Below are positions 39,615-48,426 of a stretch of DNA of 64,000 nucleotides, one piece after another. The stretch lies in NCBI RefSeq assembly GCF_001557875.1, contig NZ_LNRF01000001.1, positions 434,001 through 498,000 of the forward strand, read 5' to 3'. Both the position numbers and the translations under genes were made by a program. Within the stretch, counting starts at the first letter, position 1; every line of letters begins with the position of its first letter. The DNA is from Vibrio splendidus (GTDB lineage: Bacteria; Pseudomonadota; Gammaproteobacteria; Enterobacterales; Vibrionaceae). The notes beneath the pieces were generated by a model that worked only from the letters and a program-made list of their open reading frames with translations, did no database searches and had not been told where the DNA came from.

Positions 39615-39714
39615 TGTAAGAAATTGTTTCTATGTAGGGATGGGATGTTCAAAAATCTGGCTGAATCATAAGCTATTCATTTTTTGGTTGGCGTGAGCAA
39701 CTTCACAAATGATT

Positions 39715-39760
39715 TTGGTTGACCAATTTGTGGGTTTTTATTGTGATATTGGTCAATCAA
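39715..39760. promoter_or_regulatory. Paired UxuR-like sites and CRP-like site between TRAP genes
   Basis: TTGGTTGACCAA (39715-39726) is a full site; TTGGTCAATCAA (39749-39760) is an imperfect second one. TGTGATATTGGTCAAT overlaps the second and resembles a CRP site in its first half. These sit about mid-way in the 296-base divergent promoter region. Confidence 0.6.
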
Positions 39761-39831
39761 TTTTAATTTCAGCTTTGACGGTTCCTTTTTTGAGCCCCAA
39801 TATGAGCCCATAACAAAAAACACCCTACATT

Positions 39832-39843
39832 TTGGATAACCAA
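39832..39843. promoter_or_regulatory. UxuR-like operator just before DctP gene
   Basis: TTGGATAACCAA (one half site imperfect), 16 bases before ATG 39860, where repressor binding would block transcription start or early elongation. Confidence 0.55.
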
Positions 39844-39859
39844 TCCACGGAGAATAAGA

Positions 39860-40846
39860 ATGATGATGACGCGTAAAACTTTGATTAGTGCGGTTGTCGG
39901 TGCTGCTTTCACTTTTGGAGCAACAGCTTCTGCTTATGCAGCGACAACATTGAAACTGAGCCATAACCACCCTCGTGACCATGCAGTACATGAAGCGATG
40001 ACGTTTATGGCGAAAGAAGTACGTGAATTGACGGATGGTGAGGTGCGTATTCGTATTTACCCTGATGCTCAATTGGGTACACAGCGTGAATCTATGGAGC
40101 TGATGCAGAACGGCGCTTTAGATATGGTGAAAAGTAATGCTGCTGAGCTAGAAGCTTTTTCTCCTGCTTATTCATCATTCAACATGCCTTACTTATTCCG
40201 CGATCAAGCACACTACTACAGTGTGACTGATGGTGAAGTAGGCCGTGACATTCTTAACTCTTCTCGTGATAGCGGCTTTATTGGTGTGACTTACTACGAC
40301 GCTGGTGCGCGTAGCTTCTATACCAATAAGCCAATTAACACGCCAGAAGATCTGAAAGGTTTGAAAGTTCGTGTTCAACCAAGCCCATCAGCAATTGCGA
40401 TGGTGAAAGCGTTAGGCGGTAACCCAACGCCACTAGCTTACGGTGAGTTGTACACAGCACTGCAGCAAGGTGTGGTGGATGCGGCCGAAAATAACATTCC
40501 TTCATTCAGCTTGAGCCGTCACAGTGAAGTGTCTAAATACTTCAGCTTAGATGAGCACACGATGGTTCCGGATGTGTTGGTTATCTCAACCAAAGCATAC
40601 GATAAACTGACTACAGAACAACAAGATGCGCTAATGAAAGCGGCAAGTGATTCATCTGAATTGATGAAAAAATTGTGGGCTGAATCGGAAGCAAAAGAGC
40701 GTGCTAAAGCCGAGAAAATGGGCGTGACTTTTGTGGAGCCAGACAAGGCTGCGTTCGCACTCGCGGTTCAACCTATGTATGACGCGCTAGATAAAGCGGA
40801 CCCAGAATTGAGCGCATTGATTGACCGTATTCAGGCTGTTGAATAA
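39860..40846 (+). CDS. TRAP transporter substrate-binding protein (DctP family)
   Basis: 328 residues with a signal peptide ending near AYA-A (residue 28), hence periplasmic. The DctP fold shows LSHNHPRDHAVHEAMTFMAKEV, GEVRIRIYPDAQLGTQRESMELMQNGALDM, and YDAGARSFYTNKPINTPEDLKGLKVRVQPSP with the ligand-binding Arg. LKLS near the start and DAAENNIPSF complete the pattern. Presents substrate to the divergent DctQM pair; uronate is the likely ligand from context. GGAG at 39850 supports ATG 39860. Confidence 0.93.
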   Translation: MMMTRKTLISAVVGAAFTFGATASAYAATTLKLSHNHPRDHAVHEAMTFMAKEVRELTDGEVRIRIYPDAQLGTQRESMELMQNGALDMVKSNAAELEAFSPAYSSFNMPYLFRDQAHYYSVTDGEVGRDILNSSRDSGFIGVTYYDAGARSFYTNKPINTPEDLKGLKVRVQPSPSAIAMVKALGGNPTPLAYGELYTALQQGVVDAAENNIPSFSLSRHSEVSKYFSLDEHTMVPDVLVISTKAYDKLTTEQQDALMKAASDSSELMKKLWAESEAKERAKAEKMGVTFVEPDKAAFALAVQPMYDALDKADPELSALIDRIQAVE

Positions 40847-40911
40847 CTAGCAAATATAGAAAAAATAGTAATACAAAAACAAGGTGTTACTGCATTTTAG
40901 GATATAGAGGT

Positions 40912-40931
40912 TGACCAATTATATTTGGTCA
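40912..40931. promoter_or_regulatory. Inverted TGACCAA/TTGGTCA pair before uxuR
   Basis: TGACCAA (40912-40918), 6-base spacer, TTGGTCA (40925-40931), ending 23 bases before the uxuR start. Half sites match the TTGGT/ACCAA sequence but are arranged outward, so this may be an autoregulatory variant. Confidence 0.5.
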
Positions 40932-40953
40932 TTATGATGGCGAGAGAAATACA

Positions 40954-41736
40954 ATGGAAAGAAGTGACAATATCATCATGATGCCTTTCGAGCCGAAAAG
41001 ACCTTATCAGGAGATAGGGTTAGTACTAAGAAGAGAACTGATTGAAGGTCTGTATAAGGTCGGAGATAGGTTGCCACCAGAACGCGATATTGCTGAACGT
41101 TTAGACGTCAGTCGCACGGTAGTGCGTGAAGCAATCATCATGCTGGAGCTTGAAAACTTAGTTGAGGTGAAAAAAGGGTCGGGTGTTTATGTCCTGAACA
41201 TTCCAACTCATTCTCGCGAGAATGTGGTCAGCGATGACGCTGGTCCATTCGAGATGCTGCAGGCCCGCCAATTACTGGAAAGTAATATCGCGGAGTTTGC
41301 GGCAACTCAGGTCACTCCGGGCGACATTATTAAGATGCGCTCTGCACTCGAACTCGAGCGCGAAGAGCTTGCAAGCGGCACTACCGATTGCAGCGGAGAT
41401 GAAAGATTTCACATGTGTATTGCAGAGGCCACTCAAAACTCTGTATTGGTAGATATGTTGAAACAATCCTGGGATCGACGCGAAAAGAGTCCAATGTGGA
41501 ATAAACTCCACTCTCACATCAGTGGTCAAGATTACCGTGAAGAATGGTTAGATGATCACGCTCGTATCCTCGCCGCCTTACAGCGCAAAGACCCTGTCGC
41601 TGCTAAGAACGCAATGTGGCAACACCTTGAGAATGTTAAACAGCGTTTGTTAGCGCTGTCAGACATTGATGACCCAAACTTTGATGGTTACTTATTTAGC
41701 TCCAACCCAGTGGTGCTGCTTAGCTCAGAAAGCTAG
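40954..41736 (+). CDS. uxuR: UxuR/ExuR-type GntR family regulator (FadR subfamily)
   Basis: 260 residues. The winged helix (about 13-80) reads RPYQEIGLVLRRELIEGLYKVGDRLPPERDIAERLDVSRTVVREAIIMLELENLVEVKKGSGVYVL. The all-helical FCD domain (about 95-230) has FEMLQARQLLESNIAEFAA and the metal-binding histidine region ERFHMCIAEATQN. Closely resembles E. coli UxuR, a repressor relieved by fructuronate or galacturonate-type ligands. Lies between DctP and UxuA on the plus strand with matching operator palindromes across the locus. Confidence 0.9.
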   Translation: MERSDNIIMMPFEPKRPYQEIGLVLRRELIEGLYKVGDRLPPERDIAERLDVSRTVVREAIIMLELENLVEVKKGSGVYVLNIPTHSRENVVSDDAGPFEMLQARQLLESNIAEFAATQVTPGDIIKMRSALELEREELASGTTDCSGDERFHMCIAEATQNSVLVDMLKQSWDRREKSPMWNKLHSHISGQDYREEWLDDHARILAALQRKDPVAAKNAMWQHLENVKQRLLALSDIDDPNFDGYLFSSNPVVLLSSES

Positions 41737-41943
41737 TTCTGAAGCTAATGTTGAATTCAGCGACAAGGTTCTTCTTGAAAGCTGATTCAATCACTAGGTT
41801 GTAGATAGGTAATCGTCTTTAGACCGGCGTAGACCGGTGCTATCTCGGGCAGTAATTGTCATTGCTGCCATTAAGAAGTCGTTATTGCATTTAGCTTGAT
41901 TAATTCGAGCCGGCTAAGTGCGTCTTAAAGAAAGGTAAGTCTC

Positions 41944-43131
41944 ATGGAACAAACGTGGCGTTGGTACGGCCCTAATGATCAAGTTTCGCTAGACGATATT
42001 CGTCAAGCGGGCGCAACTGGTATTGTGAATGCACTGCACCATATTCCAAATGGTGAAGTTTGGACAAAAGAAGAAATCCTTAAGCGTAAAGCCATTATCG
42101 AAGAGAAAGGTTTAACGTGGTCGGTTGTAGAAAGCGTGCCTGTGCACGAAGAGATCAAAACTCAAACTGGTAACTACCAGCAGTGGATTGATAACTATAA
42201 GCAAACTCTGTCTAACCTTGCTGAGTGTGGCATCGATACGGTTTGTTATAACTTCATGCCCGTGTTGGACTGGACGCGTACCGATTTAGAATTTGAAATG
42301 CCTGATGGCTCGCGCGCACTGCGCTTTGACCAAATCGCGTTTGCGGCATTTGAGCTGCATATCTTGAAGCGCCCAGGTGCAGAATCGGACTATTCAGAAT
42401 CAGAGCAAGCTCAAGCGTTGGATTACTTCAACAACATGACGCCAGAGCAAATTCAGCAATTGACCAATAACATCATCGCTGGCCTGCCAGGCGCTGAAGA
42501 AGGTTACACACTAGAAGCGTTTCAAGCACAGCTAGATCGCTATGCGGGAATCGACAAAGACAAGCTACGTGAGCACATGTCTTACTTCCTCGCTGAGCTG
42601 ATGCCTATCTGTGATGCGAATGGCTTGAAGATGGCGGTTCACCCAGACGATCCACCGCGTCCAATTCTAGGCTTGCCTCGCATCGTTTCAACGATCGAAG
42701 ACATTGATTGGTTGACCGAGCATGTACCGAGCAAAATGAATGGTTTGACGATGTGTACGGGGTCATACGGTGTTCGTGGCGATAACGATTTGGTTAACAT
42801 GATCAAAAAGCACGGTGACCGAATTTACTTTACGCACCTGCGTTCAACTAAGCGCGAAGAGAGCAATCCAATGACATTCCATGAAGCAGCGCACCTAGAT
42901 GGTGATGTGGACATGTACAATGTTGTGATGGCCATTTTGGATGAAGAAAATCGTCGTGCAGAAGTAGGCGATCACCGCTTAATTCCAATGCGTCCGGATC
43001 ACGGTCATCAAATGCTGGATGACCTGAAGAAAACCACTAACCCAGGTTATTCGGCGATTGGTCGATTGAAAGGTTTGGCTGAAGTTCGTGGTTTAGAGAT
43101 GGCATTGAAACGCGCTTTCTATACCAAGTAA
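41944..43131 (+). CDS. uxuA: Mannonate dehydratase (UxuA)
   Basis: 395 residues; dehydrates D-mannonate to KDG with Mn or Fe. [40 protein letters not shown] is the family start. Metal ligands are suggested by MAVHPDDPP (His, Asp), MCTGSYGV (Cys), and [10 protein letters not shown] with HLDGDVDM (His). [12 protein letters not shown] completes it. AAAGGTAAG before ATG 41944. 207 bases after uxuR (gap contains ACCGG-CGTAGA-CCGGT, significance unknown). It closes the uronate pathway between UxuB and KdgK. It is unrelated in sequence to the ManD-type dehydratase at 12219. Confidence 0.95.
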   Translation: MEQTWRWYGPNDQVSLDDIRQAGATGIVNALHHIPNGEVWTKEEILKRKAIIEEKGLTWSVVESVPVHEEIKTQTGNYQQWIDNYKQTLSNLAECGIDTVCYNFMPVLDWTRTDLEFEMPDGSRALRFDQIAFAAFELHILKRPGAESDYSESEQAQALDYFNNMTPEQIQQLTNNIIAGLPGAEEGYTLEAFQAQLDRYAGIDKDKLREHMSYFLAELMPICDANGLKMAVHPDDPPRPILGLPRIVSTIEDIDWLTEHVPSKMNGLTMCTGSYGVRGDNDLVNMIKKHGDRIYFTHLRSTKREESNPMTFHEAAHLDGDVDMYNVVMAILDEENRRAEVGDHRLIPMRPDHGHQMLDDLKKTTNPGYSAIGRLKGLAEVRGLEMALKRAFYTK

Positions 43132-43160
43132 CGACGGCATCTAGCTTTAAAATACTTTTA

Positions 43161-43190
43161 AAAACCAGAACTCATGTTCTGGTTTTTTTT
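43161..43190 (+). terminator. Intrinsic terminator after uxuA
   Basis: Perfect 11-bp stem AAAACCAGAAC / GTTCTGGTTTT with a TCAT loop and a run of T. Confidence 0.95.
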
Positions 43191-43232
43191 GTATCTGAGC
43201 TAAGTAAAACCTAAGAGTTTGGATAACAAGAA

Positions 43233-44006
43233 TCATGCCCCTAACTTTGTAAACGCCAACGGAGTTTGTCCGGTTTGCTGTTTGAAAAAAGCGATAAATG
43301 CACTGTTGGACGAGAACTCTAGCAAATGTGCCACATCACCAACTTGTCGGTTTTCTGAAAGCAGTTCAATCGCTTTAAACAAGCGCCATTGCTGACGCCA
43401 TTCTTGATAGGTCATGCCTGTTTCGGCTTTGAATAATCGAGTAATCGTCTTGGTGCTTGCGCCAACCGAGCTCGCTAATGTCGACAGGGCTGGGGCAAGA
43501 AACGAGGCGGTTCGGACTCGTTTGCAAAAGCTTTTAAAGCGGCGATCTGTCGGTAGCGGCAAGATAAACGAGTGTTGGTTAGCGCTGTAAAACTCTTCCC
43601 AGAATAGATTGGCGGTATTGGTGGTTTGCTCGCGGGCAATGTCCCAATCCCAGAAAGCCATCTTATTGATCAGGGCTTTTAAAAGCTCATTCACTTCCAC
43701 AATTTCAATCGCTTCTGGGCAGGTGTAAATACTGCTATCAAAATAGAGCGACCGATAAGCAACCACATTAGTCATCTGCGCGCGATGTTTGGTATAAGGC
43801 GGGATCCACACGGCTTTGGTCGGCGGCAAAATACAAATAGCGTTTTCTAAGGTCAAGGTAATACAACCCTGCGGAGCATACAGCAGCTGTCCTTTTACGT
43901 GGTGATGTATTCCCGAATCATGCTGACCTAGCTCTGCCGCAATCCCTATTACGGGCGCAGGTAAGCTGTCTGCATCAAACTCAATAGTTTCGCTGATTAA
44001 TGCCAT
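43233..44006 (-). CDS. AraC family regulator with cupin domain
   Basis: 257 residues from ATG 44006 (MALISETIEF). I prefer this to ATG 44087, which would leave only 13 bases to the divergent MFS gene; GGGA lies close upstream. The N-terminal cupin (about 10-110) contains SGIHHHVKGQLLYAPQGCITL and WIPPYTKHRAQM. The C-terminal double HTH (about 170-255) has LASSVGASTKTITRLFKAETGMTYQEWRQQWRLFKAIELLSENRQVGDVAHLLEFSSNSAFIAFFKQQTG. Typical of AraC proteins that control an adjacent MFS pump. The MFS gene at 44101 is the likely target. Confidence 0.87.
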   Translation of the reverse strand: MALISETIEFDADSLPAPVIGIAAELGQHDSGIHHHVKGQLLYAPQGCITLTLENAICILPPTKAVWIPPYTKHRAQMTNVVAYRSLYFDSSIYTCPEAIEIVEVNELLKALINKMAFWDWDIAREQTTNTANLFWEEFYSANQHSFILPLPTDRRFKSFCKRVRTASFLAPALSTLASSVGASTKTITRLFKAETGMTYQEWRQQWRLFKAIELLSENRQVGDVAHLLEFSSNSAFIAFFKQQTGQTPLAFTKLGA

Positions 44007-44100
44007 TTGTCCCAATCTTGTTGTTTTTGGTTTTAATGTTGTTAACGAGCCAAGGTTAGTTTCCCCTAGACTTCTCGTCAAGTTCACTGGTCTTGGAAAA

Positions 44101-45225
44101 ATGATGAAAGCAAAACCTTCTTTATGGCAAATGGTGCTATTGCTGATGTTCCCTCAAATCGCAGAAACTATCTATAGCCCGACACTGGATTCAATATCGA
44201 AATCCTTTGATGTCAGTTACGCACAAGCGGCGCAAACCCTCTCGATCTACTTCTCAGCGTTTGCGCTCGGTGTTGTGGTATGGGGCATATTGGCAGACAA
44301 ATGGGGACGCCGGCCAACCATGTTATTGGGCTTGGGTTTATTCGCGTGTTCAGCACTTATTGCTATGCAAACCAATAGCTTTGTTTGGTTGATGGTAGCC
44401 AGAGCCATTGGCGCTTTCGGGCTTGCGGTGGGCTCGGTGGTGACACAAACCATGCTGCGAGATGCTTTCAGCGGTACTGAACTAGCTAAAGTGTTTGGTT
44501 ACATGGGAATGGGGCTGTCGATTAGCCCAATCATCGGGCTGCTTCTTGGCGGCCAACTAAGCCAAGCAGGCGGGCATCAATATGTGTTTATTGCCTTGTT
44601 TATTATGGTGTTAGCGTTGTTGGTACATAGCCTATGGTCATTGCCTGAAACGCAACAATCTAAGCAGCCATTGCAGTTAAAGTCACTCAGTATTCACATG
44701 GTCAAAGATAGCGATATATGGATGTCTGCGTTGCTGGTCGCGTCGTTCAATATTGCGCTGTTTTCCTATTATCAATTGGGTTCATTTGCCTTCATTCAAC
44801 TTGGATTTAGCGTTGAGCAGTTTGGCTACAGCGGCATTGTGCTTGGATTCGGGACTCTGTTAGGAAGCTTGGTGAACAAGACATTATTGAAGCGACAGGT
44901 GTCTTCAATGTCTTTAATTGGTATTGCAGCAGGGCTTCAAACATTAGGTGCGGTGGGTGTCTATTTTTCACAACACTCAATATGGTTTTTACTTCCGATG
45001 ATGCTGGTGGTTATGGCGTTTGGTATTGCGATTCCCAATGTGTTGAGTCGCGCATTAGTCAGCTACCAATCTCAAGCGGGAAGTGCAGGCGCACTGTTTG
45101 GTTTGATGTACTACACCTTGATCGGTTCAGGGCTCGCTTTAGCGGGAATGATTCAAGATTTAGGTGTGGTGCTGGTACTTTGCGGCGCTTTATCTGTGCT
45201 GGTGACGATACGCAGTCGACTCTAG
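44101..45225 (+). CDS. MFS transporter, Bcr/CflA (EmrD-like) drug efflux type
   Basis: 374 residues with twelve hydrophobic segments; ATG 44104 immediately after is an equally possible start. GILADKWGRRPTMLLGLGLF is the loop 2-3 MFS signature, and AIGAFGLAVGSVVTQTMLRDAFSGTELAKVFGYMGMGLSISPIIGLLLGGQL is typical of the DHA1 Bcr/CflA drug:proton antiporters. Divergent from the AraC cupin regulator; a terminator follows. Substrate unknown. Confidence 0.88.
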   Translation: MMKAKPSLWQMVLLLMFPQIAETIYSPTLDSISKSFDVSYAQAAQTLSIYFSAFALGVVVWGILADKWGRRPTMLLGLGLFACSALIAMQTNSFVWLMVARAIGAFGLAVGSVVTQTMLRDAFSGTELAKVFGYMGMGLSISPIIGLLLGGQLSQAGGHQYVFIALFIMVLALLVHSLWSLPETQQSKQPLQLKSLSIHMVKDSDIWMSALLVASFNIALFSYYQLGSFAFIQLGFSVEQFGYSGIVLGFGTLLGSLVNKTLLKRQVSSMSLIGIAAGLQTLGAVGVYFSQHSIWFLLPMMLVVMAFGIAIPNVLSRALVSYQSQAGSAGALFGLMYYTLIGSGLALAGMIQDLGVVLVLCGALSVLVTIRSRL

Positions 45226-45252
45226 CTTAAACGCTAAGTCTCTTATTTGTAG

Positions 45253-45296
45253 TGATAAATTCCGTGTCCTGTTTGGCGCGGAATTTATCATTTCTT
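45253..45296 (+). terminator. Intrinsic terminator after the MFS gene
   Basis: 12-bp perfect stem TGATAAATTCCG / CGGAATTTATCA with a 14-base loop and T-rich end. Confidence 0.8.
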
Positions 45297-45321
45297 GGTT
45301 TGTAAATCTGGATATTGACAG

Positions 45322-45368
45322 GGGTAGAATGATTGTTCTACCCTGTAAGTAGAACAATCATTCTACCC
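45322..45368. promoter_or_regulatory. Double TetR-type operator (20-bp perfect inverted repeat)
   Basis: Arms 45322-45341 and 45349-45368 are perfect 20-bp inverted repeats with a 7-base spacer. Each arm is itself a near-palindrome, GTAGAA-6 bases-TTCTAC, so two operators face each other. They sit 59 bases before the TetR start, the usual place for autoregulation of a TetR-adjacent operon. Confidence 0.85.
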
Positions 45369-45374
45369 ATTGTT

Positions 45375-45407
45375 ATGCCAATTACAGTTATTTACTACGA
45401 TTGGTAT
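45375..45407. mobile_element. Minimal remnant of the MITE-like element
   Basis: TTATTTACTACGATTGGTAT at 45388-45407 is the exact reverse complement of the left end at 25697-25716. Directly before it ATGCCAATTACAGTTA is a degenerate copy of the other end. The 33 bases look like two fused ends with the interior deleted. Confidence 0.55.
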
Positions 45408-45426
45408 TCGGTATTAAGAGAGCACT

Positions 45427-45945
45427 ATGTTGAGAGAACAGATTGCAGCAAGCTTAGAGGTGGCGTTTAGCCAACAAGGTTTTGCTGAGCCGAGCGTTGC
45501 ACAGCTGAAAACGGCGTGCGATGTAAGCCTAAGAACCTTGTATAAACACTTCCCTTCAAAAGAAGCGATGATCGTTGGTGCCTTGGAATATCGACACCAA
45601 CGTTACCTAGATTTCTTGTTGGAAACGTCGCCTGAAAAGGGGCTCGCATCGGTTACTCATATCTTCAACAAGCTTCAACAATGGTTAGAAGAATATGCGC
45701 CGCACGGGTGTATGTCGATGAATGCGATGGCCGCATTTCCTGATAATGAGCTTATCAGCCAAGCGGTTACACAGCATAAAGAACAAGTTCGTTTGCTAAT
45801 AGGCAAGCAGAGCCTGCGAGAGGATCTCGCGACACCGTTGTTTTTACTTCATGAAGGCGTATCAAGCGCGTGGCCAGTCTTAGGCGAAGAAGCAGTGGCA
45901 TCGGCACAGAGTATGGTGACAAAATTACTCAAGGAAACAGTATGA
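45427..45945 (+). CDS. TetR family transcriptional regulator
   Basis: 172 residues. The N-terminal HTH (about 8-50) reads LEVAFSQQGFAEPSVAQLKTACDVSLRTLYKHFPSKEAMIVGAL. The C-terminal domain is short, suggesting a compact ligand pocket (CMSMNAMAAFPDNELISQAV). It overlaps the downstream dehydrogenase gene by 4 bases (ATGA), so the two are translationally coupled and probably share the double operator at 45322-45368. Likely repressor of its own operon; inducer unknown. Confidence 0.87.
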   Translation: MLREQIAASLEVAFSQQGFAEPSVAQLKTACDVSLRTLYKHFPSKEAMIVGALEYRHQRYLDFLLETSPEKGLASVTHIFNKLQQWLEEYAPHGCMSMNAMAAFPDNELISQAVTQHKEQVRLLIGKQSLREDLATPLFLLHEGVSSAWPVLGEEAVASAQSMVTKLLKETV

Positions 45946-46997
45946 ATTTCGAGATACCAAAAACAATGAAAGGCGCAGAGATGCTAGGACACGGTGGGGC
46001 AGAGACGCTTGGGTACCGTGAAGACATTGCTGTTCCTCAAATTGAGCCTAATGAAGTGCTAATCAAAGTGATGGCAGCTGGCGTTAACAATACCGATATC
46101 AACACACGAATCGGCTGGTACTCAAAAAGCGATGATTCAGACGATGCTAGTTGGTCGGGTGAAGCGTTGAAATTCCCTCGTATCCAAGGTGCTGACGTGT
46201 GTGGTTTCATCGTAGCAGTGGGTAATGAAGTCTCTGCTGACCGTATTGGTGAGCGTGTTCTTATCGAACCTTGTTTAACCGAAGTGTACGGACGAGATCT
46301 GCCACAGCCATGGTATTTCGGTTCTGAGTGCGATGGTGGTTTCGCTGAATACACCAAAGTAGCAGCTAAGCATGCTTACGCGGTGAACAGCACCATGTCG
46401 GATGTTGAGCTGGCGTCTTTCCCATGCTCCTATTCGACGGCAGAGAATATGCTGACTCGCGCGAATGTGGCTGAAGGTGATCGCGTGCTTATCTCTGGCG
46501 CATCGGGCGGTGTGGGATCTGCGGCTATTCAGCTAGCAAAAGCTCGCGGCGCCTATGTTATTGCCATCACTAGCCCAAGCAAGAACCAACAGTTACTTGA
46601 ACTTGACGCTGATGAAGTAATTGCTCGTGATGCTGATTTGGTTAAAGCGCTAGGTGAAAGCAGCGTTAATGTGGTTATCGATTTGGTTGCTGGTGACAAG
46701 TGGCCGGAATTCCTTGAAGTGCTGAAACCACACGGTCGTTATGCCGTATCTGGCGCAATTGGTGGCGCGATGGTTGAGCTTGATGTTCGCACTTTGTATC
46801 TCAAAGATCTCAGCTTTTTTGGTTGCACGGTTTTAGAACCACAGGTATTCCAGAATCTAGTCGACCGTATCGAGAAGCAGCAGATTGGCGCCATCGTTGC
46901 AGAGTCTTATCCGCTAGCCGATATCCATAAAGCACAAGATGAGTTCTTGAAGAAAAAGCATGTCGGTAAGATCGTGTTGGAAGTGGCAGAACGCTAG
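45942..46997 (+). CDS. Medium-chain dehydrogenase/reductase (zinc alcohol dehydrogenase-like / quinone oxidoreductase)
   Basis: 351 residues from ATG 45942, which overlaps the TetR stop. The GroES-like N-terminal domain (about 25-140) has IQGADVCGFIVAVGNEV, and the Rossmann domain (about 155-290) carries VLISGASGGVGSAAIQLAKARGAYVIAI. A Cys at the usual catalytic zinc site is not evident, so it may be a zinc-free quinone-oxidoreductase-type reductase using NADPH. Typical target of a TetR sensor of electrophiles or aldehydes. An ACAGT-type upstream region follows the coupled TetR stop. Confidence 0.87.
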   Translation: MNFEIPKTMKGAEMLGHGGAETLGYREDIAVPQIEPNEVLIKVMAAGVNNTDINTRIGWYSKSDDSDDASWSGEALKFPRIQGADVCGFIVAVGNEVSADRIGERVLIEPCLTEVYGRDLPQPWYFGSECDGGFAEYTKVAAKHAYAVNSTMSDVELASFPCSYSTAENMLTRANVAEGDRVLISGASGGVGSAAIQLAKARGAYVIAITSPSKNQQLLELDADEVIARDADLVKALGESSVNVVIDLVAGDKWPEFLEVLKPHGRYAVSGAIGGAMVELDVRTLYLKDLSFFGCTVLEPQVFQNLVDRIEKQQIGAIVAESYPLADIHKAQDEFLKKKHVGKIVLEVAER

Positions 46998-47028
46998 TTT
47001 TAGTCAGCTTCACGGTTTAGATTTATAT

Positions 47029-47061
47029 AAGAGCGAGCAAGCGTGATGTGCTCGCTCTTTT
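47029..47061 (+). terminator. Intrinsic terminator after the dehydrogenase gene
   Basis: 11-bp perfect stem AAGAGCGAGCA / TGCTCGCTCTT then T run. Confidence 0.9.
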
Positions 47062-47233
47062 CGTTTCTGGAGAATACAGGCGGGTTTAGTCTTGCAGCCT
47101 GTTGAGTAACAGATCCTATACAGCTGAGAAATTAATGATTCATTTATCATTGTGTGGTTTATGAATTAACTGTGCGATAATCACCGCCGTTATATATCCC
47201 GAATTGTTTGATAATCATCTAGGAGCCGTATTG

Positions 47234-48328
47234 ATGTTTAAAAGGGTATTGCAGGCTTTATTCTCACCTTTTGTTGATCCAAAAAACAAATCCTTTGCTG
47301 AGCCTGTCCCAAAAGAGCAACAACAAGCCGTTGCTACTGATTTTGTTCAGTCTTCAATTTTTGTTCCGCCTTCGTCAGCTAAACCATCATCATTAATCGT
47401 CGATAAGACGCTTAGCCTTCATGATGGTGAGTTCCTTGATTATTTGTTTGGAGAGTCTCGCCTTCGAACTGAGTCAGACTCGTTTAGCGATTTTGTCGCT
47501 TGTCAGATCGAACGTTTGATTCGCTCTCCAAAAGCTTTGCTTAATGAACTGCCAGTGATGCCAGCCTCTGTGACCACATTAATGGCAGAATTACAGAGCG
47601 ATGAGTTTGATGTCGATGCATTGTTAAGAGTGATTGAGCGCGAGCCGAGTATGGCGGCTGATGTAATTAAACTGGCTAACAGTGCTTTCTATAAGCGTGG
47701 TGAAAAACAGGTGACTGACCTAAAAACAGCATTCCTAAATATGGGTTCTCAGGGGCTTGTTGAAGGGGTGGTGAATAGCTACATGAAGAACTTCACGCCG
47801 GGGAACAATATTTACTGGCGTCACTTCGGTGAGAAAATTTGGAATCACAGTGTTCAAACCGCGTCTATTTCTAAGGAGTTGATGAAAGACTCTTCATCCC
47901 AAGAAGATCAAGCCGCGGCGTACTTTGCTGGGTTAATTCGCAACTTAGGCAAGATGATTATTTTCCAGATGATGGTAGAAGCTTTCAAGCATGTAGATCC
48001 TTCTGTTCCGCCTAACTCGTTAGCATTGAAGCGTCTGATGAACAGCTACTCTATTCGCCTGACTTACACCATTGCTAAGTTCTGGGAGCTGCCAGAGTCT
48101 GTGTTGACCGCGATTGGATATCAAGAGTCGAGCCGTTATACATGCACGCCACTTGGGCGAGCAGTGTCTGAGGCTAACTATTTGAGTGAGCTGAAATATT
48201 TATTGGAAGAGCAAACGATTGAAGCAGAGCAGTTTAAGACTCGATGTAAAGAGACACTCTTATCTCCAGCGGCATTCAAAGTGGCAAAGCGTATCTATAA
48301 AGAGTCTGAGTTATCACTAGTGAGCTAA
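47234..48328 (+). CDS. HDOD domain signalling protein
   Basis: 364 residues from ATG 47234 (MFKRVLQALF); AGGAG lies 8 bases upstream, whereas an in-frame ATG at 47204 lies before the RBS. The HDOD domain (about 105-300) starts LPVMPASVTTLMAELQSDEFDVDALLRVIEREPSMAADVIKLANSAFY and contains ILKDA-like LKTAFLNMGSQGLVEGVV. HDOD proteins lack the HD phosphodiesterase residues and act in signalling, often with c-di-GMP or chemotaxis systems. A preceding Pro/Lys-rich 60-residue region is unassigned. Single gene, terminator upstream. Confidence 0.87.
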   Translation: MFKRVLQALFSPFVDPKNKSFAEPVPKEQQQAVATDFVQSSIFVPPSSAKPSSLIVDKTLSLHDGEFLDYLFGESRLRTESDSFSDFVACQIERLIRSPKALLNELPVMPASVTTLMAELQSDEFDVDALLRVIEREPSMAADVIKLANSAFYKRGEKQVTDLKTAFLNMGSQGLVEGVVNSYMKNFTPGNNIYWRHFGEKIWNHSVQTASISKELMKDSSSQEDQAAAYFAGLIRNLGKMIIFQMMVEAFKHVDPSVPPNSLALKRLMNSYSIRLTYTIAKFWELPESVLTAIGYQESSRYTCTPLGRAVSEANYLSELKYLLEEQTIEAEQFKTRCKETLLSPAAFKVAKRIYKESELSLVS

Positions 48329-48426
48329 CCCCTTAGCCTATTCGACCAGCGCTGTGACTGAACATAATGATTGGTTGCAGCTTGGTTGGGCTAGGTTGTG
48401 AAATACAGTTCAGCTACGAAATACGC

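Noticed and set aside
39677..40072. 131-residue minus-strand frame across the TRAP promoter and dctP start
   Set aside because: It covers UxuR-like sites and the signal peptide of DctP on the other strand.
44006..44087. N-terminal extension of the AraC cupin regulator to 44087
   Set aside because: It would leave 13 bases for a divergent promoter, and conservation appears to start at MALISETIEF.
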